In this document: positions 58,086 through 64,000 of the stretch, in pieces
How positions within the stretch are numbered: the first letter of the stretch is position 1
How the letters are laid out: each line of letters starts with the position of its first letter
NCBI GenBank assembly: GCA_028015205.1
Contig: CM051514.1
Coordinates: 40,998,150 to 41,062,149 of the forward strand
Length of the DNA: 64,000 nucleotides
From: Mytilisepta virgata
Taxonomy: Eukaryota > Mollusca > Bivalvia > Mytilida > Mytilidae
Direction: 5' to 3'
Translations under genes and position numbers: made by a program
Notes under the pieces: generated by a model
What the model was told of the DNA's origin: nothing
The model's database searches: none
Seen by the model: only the letters and a program-made list of their open reading frames with translations

Positions 58086-59194
58086 GATGTTCTTTGGCCG
58101 ATATTCCTGACAGTTTGTGTCATACAACTAACACACAATACAGGATAAAATTCTGATGCTGATTCATTACCTGGAATACATGCTAATTAACGTCCTTCCG
58201 TACTTACGAAGATATATTTCGATCACGTGGCAGCATTGTATACATTCTGACAAGTTCTCAGGTGTATTCTAGAAATGTAATTTTCCTGACCTTTTGGCTA
58301 AAGATTTTCTGATGATACAATGATTTAGTGCTTAATAGTCTTTTGAAGACGGTGCGTATATCAATAATTAGAAGTAATGTGTTCTAAATGAAGAGTAAGA
58401 TGGTAAATATTTGACATGTTGGAAGAGCTGAGAATTTCTGAAATATCTGTGGCCATTATCCAGGAATGTGACAGTAAAAGACATCAAGCTGTCGGTTTCT
58501 AACTTACAGATCATTGCACTAAGGTGCGATAATTTTCTTTTATTGCAAGTAGCTACTTAACTTTCTTTAAGTAGAAGCAATTGTTATAAGTCGAAATTAA
58601 CATAACGTTTTTAAGGATGATATATGATCCAATATGTTATCATGTAATTATAATAATGTCAAAATGTTCAGAAATAAAAGACCAAAATAGGTCAAAGTTC
58701 ATGGTCATCATCTCAGAAATAATGTTCAGATATAAGATTGTGTAGGGAGTAGATTTACGAATACAACAGGATGGAAACAAACAGCACAAGTTAAAGTTAA
58801 GAATTATATATAATTTATTCATGTACCAAATCAAAAAAGAAAAAACCAATTAAATGGATAACAGGGATCAATCAAAGCAAAAAACAAACAACAAGGTAAC
58901 TGCTTGCAATAACTGCGAAAAGTGGGTGGACGGTACATACAGTTGCAACCCGTCATAACCTCTCGTTCAAGTTAACTTGCAGAGCAACTGCTCTACGTTA
59001 ACTTAGAGCAGTCAGGAAGATGAATAGCTCTGGTCAGGAAGTAGAACAACTCTGGTCAAGAATTAGAGCAGTCCTGGTCCGTGACTGCTTTTTAGTACAG
59101 CTCTGGTCAAGAATCAGAGCAGTCCTGGTTCACGATTGCTTTTTAGAACAGGTCTGGTCAAGAATTAGGCTTAACTAGTATTTCAATGTGTTAT

Positions 59195-60458
59195 TTTTAG
59201 CTCACCTGGCCGAAGGCCATGTGAGCTTTTGTCATCACATGGCGTCCATCGCCCGTCTGTCGTCCTTACGTCTGTCCGTCCGTCTGTTAACTTTTCACAT
59301 TTTAATGTCCTCTGAAACCACTGGGCCAAATGGGATTAATCTTGGCATCTATATAAGGTCCTTTATAAAGTTTGCTCATTTCTTCCCGATCGGAAAACAA
59401 ACATTGCCGCCATGGGCAGTTGTTGTTTCTGATTGGCTGAGTTTTCAAAAATCTTCTCCTCTGATATTGCTAGGCCAAATGCAACAAAAATTGACAGGAA
59501 GCATATAATGTCCTTTATAAAGTTTCCTCATTTCGTTCCGATCGGACTACAAATATAGTCGCAATGAGCAGTTCTTGTTTTTGATTGGCTGATATAAAAA
59601 AAAATCTTCTGTGAAATCGCTTGGCCAAATGGGACGAAGCTTGACAGGAAGCATCTATGAGAGGTTCTTTACACAATTTCCTCATTTCATCCCGATCAGG
59701 CAACAAACATGGGCAATTCTTGTTTCTCATTGGTTCATTAAAATTTTTTTTCTCTGGAACTGCTTGGCCAAAACTGTAAGCCAAACTTGACAGGAAGCAT
59801 CTATGGAAATTCTTTTATGAAATTAGATTTTTTCATTCGGATTGGACGACAAGCATGGCTGCCTTAGCAATTCTTGTTTCTGATTGGCTGATTTATAGAA
59901 ATCTTCTCTGAAACCGCTTGGCCAAATGGAACAAAACTTGACAGGAACATCTGTGGGAGGTTTTTTACAAACTTTCCTCATTTTGTCCAGATCAGGCGAC
60001 AAACATGGCCGCTATGGGCAATTCTTGTTTTTGATTGGTTGATTTAAGAAAAAATCTCTGAAATTGCTTGGACAAATAGAGTTGACCAAATAGAGCCAAA
60101 CTTGACAGAAAGTGTCTTTGGCATATAACAAAATATCAACTGCATGTTCCTCATTAGGTGCTGACCAAGTGCTGTTACTTGGTGCCAATCCCTCATTCAA
60201 GATGCCCACCAGCGGTGAGAGGACTTAGGTTAACATAAGACCATATGGGAAATACATGCAAAAATCTTCTTGGGAACCGCCAAATTTTAGAATATGCTGA
60301 CCTGTAAGTAGAAAGGCCTTGATGAAAAAAAAATGGTTCCTACAAGGCTTACCAAACTTCATAATGATAGGGAGAAGTGACTTCTCTATGAGGTTCATCC
60401 ATAAAAACGGCTTTCATGCCAGGTGAGCGATACAGGCTCAGTCCTCTGAGCCTCTAGT
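59195..60458 (+). mobile_element. AGCTCACCTGG-headed repeat, copy C
   Basis: The head tagctcacctggccgaaggccatgtgagct forms a hairpin. Then come ggcgtccatcgcccgtctgt and internal units of about 125-160 bp with ttctgattggctga, gcttggccaaatggg, acttgacaggaagcat and acaaacatggccgc. The end is ccaggtgagcgatacaggctcagtcctctgagcctctagt, with a terminal hairpin followed by CTAG at 60454-60457. Confidence 0.75.
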
Positions 60459-60957
60459 TATAAAGTTTCCTCATTTTGTCCAGATCAGGCAACAAACATG
60501 GCCGCCATGGGCAACTCTTGTTTCTGATTGGTTTATTTAAAAAAAGTGTTTCTCTTAAATTGCTTGGCCAAATAGATTCAGACTTGATAGAAAGTGTCTA
60601 TGACATATAACAAAAACTTACAGAACCGCATAATTGCTTGAAATCAAACATGGTCTGAATGTTCCTCTTAAGGTGCTCAGCAAGTGTTGTTACTTTGGTG
60701 CCGATCCCTAATTCAAAATGGTCTTCAGCAGAGATTAACATAAGACCCTATGGGAAATACATGCAAATATCTTCTGGAAAACCACCAAAGTTTAGAATAT
60801 GCTGAACTGTAAGTTACATAAGAAGGACCTTGATGAAGAAAAATTTGGTTCCTACAAGGCTTACCACACTTCATAATGATAGGGAGAAGTGACTTCTCTC
60901 TTTGAGGTACATCAATAAAAATGGTTTTTTATGCCAAGTGAGCGATACAGCCTCTAG
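60459..60957 (+). mobile_element. Partial copy C2 directly after copy C
   Basis: It starts with ataaagtttcctcattttgtc, an internal unit of copy C. It repeats the second half (ggcaacaaacatggccgcc, ttgatgaagaaaaattt, ataatgatagggagaagtga) and ends gtgagcgatacagcctctagtt. The junction follows immediately on the CTAG of copy C. Confidence 0.7.
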
Positions 60958-61269
60958 TTATTTATAGTGTTACAAAAAAAGACTTTACTGAAACTTTAAG
61001 TTGGTATTTCTTATTTATTCTAAATCCTGACTGTTACTAGAACTGTTTTAGACCATGACAGGCTAGTGCTGTTCTTAACAATGACAGCGTAGAGCTGTTC
61101 TTGACCATGACGGCTTATAACAGTCAGAATCGGTCAGGATTCTGTTCTAGAGCAGTCAGGGTCTATTCTAGAGCAGTTCTAAAGCAGTCAGCAGAACTGT
61201 TCTAAGTTAACATAGAGTAGTCAGTAGAACTGCTCTAAGGAAACTTGATGACAGGCCATATTGACTTAG

Positions 61270-61580
61270 AATTCATGCTTGAGTGACTTTATTACCTTTC
61301 TGCTTTTAGATTCATTTTTGGAAACCTATTGAGATATATCAATGACATTACACCACTTCAGCCATTTTATACAAAACAAGTCAGCAACATCACACGACGT
61401 AAGCTTTTAATTTTTGTGTTATACTCATGTAAGCAGGATACAATATCTCACTTTGGTATATTTAATACATTTAAAATTCTAAGAATTATTTCCCATCACA
61501 AATAATAGTTCGCAATTCTTTGTTCGTAGGGACGGGACATCCCATGTCGTACAGGCACATTCTTTATTTACTATTTTATT
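61270..61580 (+). repeat. Units of the 42.5-43.7 kb array family
   Basis: tcatttttggaaacctattgagatatat, cattacaccacttcagc and the right end acaaataatagttcgcaatt with gacgggacatccc. Compare 42815-42840 and 43598-43660. Confidence 0.5.
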
Positions 61581-61859
61581 AGCAGTTGCTTACTTTGGTT
61601 AGATATTGAAATGTAATTCTGGCAAGTGCTTGGTTGCATTTTCAATGCGAGAGGTTCGGTTTTGTCGTGCCTCGTTTTATGCATCAATGAACTCTAGTAG
61701 AAGTCATACTGGTGATATAATTATGAATGAGCATAATTTTCTGCATTTAGATTCCAGATTCCATGTTGTTATTTTAGGTTTTGCTTTGAATGCTAAATGA
61801 CTTTTATTTTACTAAAAGAGCGTGATGAACGTTATTTTGGTAATGTTAATTGTGACTTG

Positions 61860-62050
61860 CCTTGGTATTTTTGTGTTCCGCGCGTAGTAGTGTTGACAAA
61901 AACGGATCTCTACTTGTCATCTTTCCTCGTCGCCCTAGTCCGCGTCGTCGTGTAAACATCGTTCTCCGCGTCGACGCTTCATTGTCTCGTATCCACAACT
62001 GCTGAACCTGTGAATGGATTTCAAGGAAATTTATGGGTCTTCAGTAAGCA
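61860..62050 (+). other. Locally CpG-rich block
   Basis: gttccgcgcgtagtag, cctcgtcgccctagtccgcg and ctccgcgtcgacgcttcatt stand out against AT-rich surroundings. A short frame ATGGATTTCAAG (62014) runs to a gtaagc at 62044. This could be a promoter and first exon, or a CG-containing repeat head. No downstream exon was found. Confidence 0.25.
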
Positions 62051-62423
62051 AAGAGGTTAGGCCAATAAAGCGAGAAAATGTTTCACTCAGAGGGCCAATT
62101 TCTGAAAGTATTTATTATCTGTGAAATTTATCTTTTTCTTATAGTAAAAATAGTTTCTGTTTGCGTCTCAATTTTTTGCATTGATAAATCCAACACAAAA
62201 CTTACAGTAAGCTCATAAAAAAACTTTGAAAACGCATATTTGTCATTTTTGGGTGGTTTTCCGCACATTGACGTGGGAATTCCCTGACAAGTACCTCCAG
62301 AACCAAATACATAAAACCTTTTTCCTGAAAGACTGCACTTACGTTTTGTGTGTTTCCTGTTTTGGTTCTAAAACTGCTTTTTAACGAAAATGGAACTTTT
62401 CGTTAAAAAATCAATTCAATACT

Positions 62424-62702
62424 TTAAGGTATCCGGACCATAAATGACCACGTGATTATTCAAAAGTTCCCGGATGTTCCATACAACGCAATTGAATTGA
62501 CCTCGGTAATTATCGGAAAACTTCGGAAATGCCAATATAACCAAGTTATTTTTACAGACTCTGCATATGAGCAACAAAGTGTGTTTCAACTTGAGAAAAA
62601 TATATATACAAAATTCCAGATTTAAATTGTTTGGTTCAGTCATTCACGGTCAAAAAGAGATACAATTTTCGATCATGATATATTATGGTCCGGATACCTT
62701 AA
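62424..62702. mobile_element. MITE with TTAA target duplication
   Basis: TTAA (62424-62427) is followed by GGTATCCGGACCATAA. The exact inverse TTATGGTCCGGATACC is followed by TTAA (62699-62702). The 271-bp interior plus ends has no transposase. TTAA duplication with short perfect inverted repeats is the signature of piggyBac-type insertion, although the terminal bases differ from the classic CCC/CCT start. Confidence 0.85.
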
Positions 62703-63092
62703 TTGAGATACATATACCTTTAAATTACCGATTAAAAGTATGTCGTCATATCTCAGTCAATACAGTTGTTGGTTATTAGATAACAATTAAACTGTCTCGA
62801 AGAGAGCAACTTTTTTTGTTTCTTGCTAGATTCGCATTTTTTTATCATATTTTTTAAAACCGCTAAAGCTTTCTTTCTTAATATTCCATACCTAAACTTT
62901 TTAATTATCACTAAATTTTTAGCACAAAATAAATTCAAGATTCCCCCGTTCCTTTGTGCAACTTCCTCCCCGAATTTGATTATATTGCTGTGCTTACACG
63001 AGTAATGGTAGTGAAAGTGGACTATAGGTTTGTTTTATTTATAACATCACTCATCTTATCATAATCATGTAAAGAAGCACATGTAAATAACG

Positions 63093-63302
63093 ATGATGGA
63101 ACCACTGTATTGTGCGTGCTGCAAATCAATGTCTAGTCAACAAATTTCTAAGGCACAACTTGAACACTTTAAAGTCCCTAAGCGCAGTGATAATATATGT
63201 GATGTACACAGGCAGAAATTTTACAAATCTGATAAGTCTGTATGGTATTTTTCGAACCTGTTAAAACTTATGTTAAATATTAAAATGGATACCTCATTGT
63301 GA
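63093..63302 (+). CDS. Small Cys-containing ORF, unknown
   Basis: The 69-residue frame begins MMEPLYCACCKSMS and includes HFKVPKRSDNICDVHRQKFY. The CxxC...CxxH spacing could bind zinc, and the composition is less biased than other frames around it. It ends at a TGA in AT-rich DNA, and no splice partners were identified. It could be an exon, a transposon-derived zinc-binding fragment, or chance. Confidence 0.2.
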   Translation: MMEPLYCACCKSMSSQQISKAQLEHFKVPKRSDNICDVHRQKFYKSDKSVWYFSNLLKLMLNIKMDTSL

Positions 63303-63608
63303 TTATTATGCCCTGACCATTATTGCACCGTAAGTTTAATTAAAACCTTGAAGGTTTCGACAACAGGATCCAAGTTTCAAAAGATTCCAACACATAATGA
63401 TTTTAGTTTTTCTGGCGGACATGTTTGTAGATATTTCGAAATGTCCTTGTGCATTTTATACTTCTATTCGTTTTATTTAAAATATAATGCCAGGAACAGT
63501 TACTGTAACACCCGCAATGAAGCACTGCACTGTATCGCAAAAGCAATAGCTCAGTTATAACTTCATTAGTTTTTTCATCATAAAGTATTAATAAAACTAA
63601 TACATGTA

Positions 63609-63616
<8 letters not shown>

Positions 63617-63678
<62 letters not shown>
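63617..63678. repeat. (TA)n microsatellite
   Basis: About 62 bp of TA dinucleotides after a gtatatatgta lead-in. The Tyr-Ile-repeat open frame on the minus strand is an artefact. Confidence 0.95.
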
Positions 63679-63680
<2 letters not shown>

Positions 63681-64000
63681 CATGGCCTTGGTTGGTGGCA
63701 ACGTAAAAATAACAAGATATTAAATATAGTATCAATACAATTAAAATTAAACCTACACAGGTAAATTAACCGAATGAAACAATATCAGGAGAAAATGGCC
63801 CTTGTTCTTTGTAATTTTACTGTAATGATCTTTGAGAAATATCAATAAGTATAATACGACAGACATCTTCAACAGCTCAATGCTGAAATTAATTGTGTTG
63901 CAATAATACACCCTTTATTGTTTTGTCATATATTTCTAATGGAAGGTCTATTGTAAGGGTTTTGATTCAATAACATTGGCTTACTTGTTGAAACTCCCCC

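Larger units (their letters stand above)
58940..61262. mobile_element. Foldback element with repetitive CTGCTCTA arms
   Basis: The left arm (about 58940-59170) is built of units such as gagcagtcctggtccgtgac and ctctggtcaagaatta, two of them 52 bp apart (about 59050 and 59102). The right arm (about 61030-61262) carries the inverse motifs: gttcttgaccatgac, ctagagcagt, aagttaacatagag, gaactgctctaagg. The arms pair roughly over about 220 bp. The roughly 1.8 kb between them holds the AGCTCACCTGG repeat copy C plus a partial duplicate. Confidence 0.65.

Overview
This 64 kb window is nuclear DNA from an animal, most likely a marine bivalve of the mussel (Mytilus) type. Coding exons are short and separated by large introns with GT-AG boundaries. 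The base composition is strongly AT-rich. Most of the non-coding DNA consists of interspersed and tandem repeats whose consensus ends I recognise from mussels: the AGCTCACCTGG-headed elements, a tRNA-derived SINE, and retroelement remnants reading 'YPGEL...SNIP...AYGVYI'. There are no prokaryotic features and no CRISPR array. The species assignment is inference.

Two protein-coding genes are well supported, and they converge tail to tail. (1) On the + strand, exons at 3587-3638, 6929-7055, 7861-8007 and 16621-16752 encode all but the first residues of Abitram (FAM206A/Simiate), a small nuclear, actin-binding protein. Its 5' exon was not found and probably lies upstream of position 1. (2) On the - strand, three exons (36761-36245, 31965-31607, 28180-27791) give a complete 421-residue TGF-beta ligand of the myostatin/GDF8-GDF11 type. 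It has a signal peptide, a propeptide with a CxxC pair, an RSKR furin site and a 110-residue mature domain with nine cysteines. A TATA box lies about 75 bp upstream of its ATG. About 11 kb of repeat-rich DNA separates the two 3' ends.

From about 36.9 kb to the right end I see no intact gene. This region is a mosaic of repeats: retroelement remnants with their 3' tails, tandem arrays, elements with terminal hairpins, MITEs, a foldback element at about 58.94-61.26 kb with another repeat nested in it, a 234-bp near-palindrome flanked by (TA)n tracts, and long (TA)n microsatellites. Two weak coding candidates are noted: a possible first exon at 55160-55289 with a one-base frame break, and a small Cys-rich ORF at 63093-63302.

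No new multi-gene system is apparent. The most interesting leads are structural: a repeat superfamily with hairpins at both ends and a CTAG-like 3' terminus, a TTAA-flanked MITE with perfect 16-bp inverted ends, the foldback element, and the frame-broken exon.
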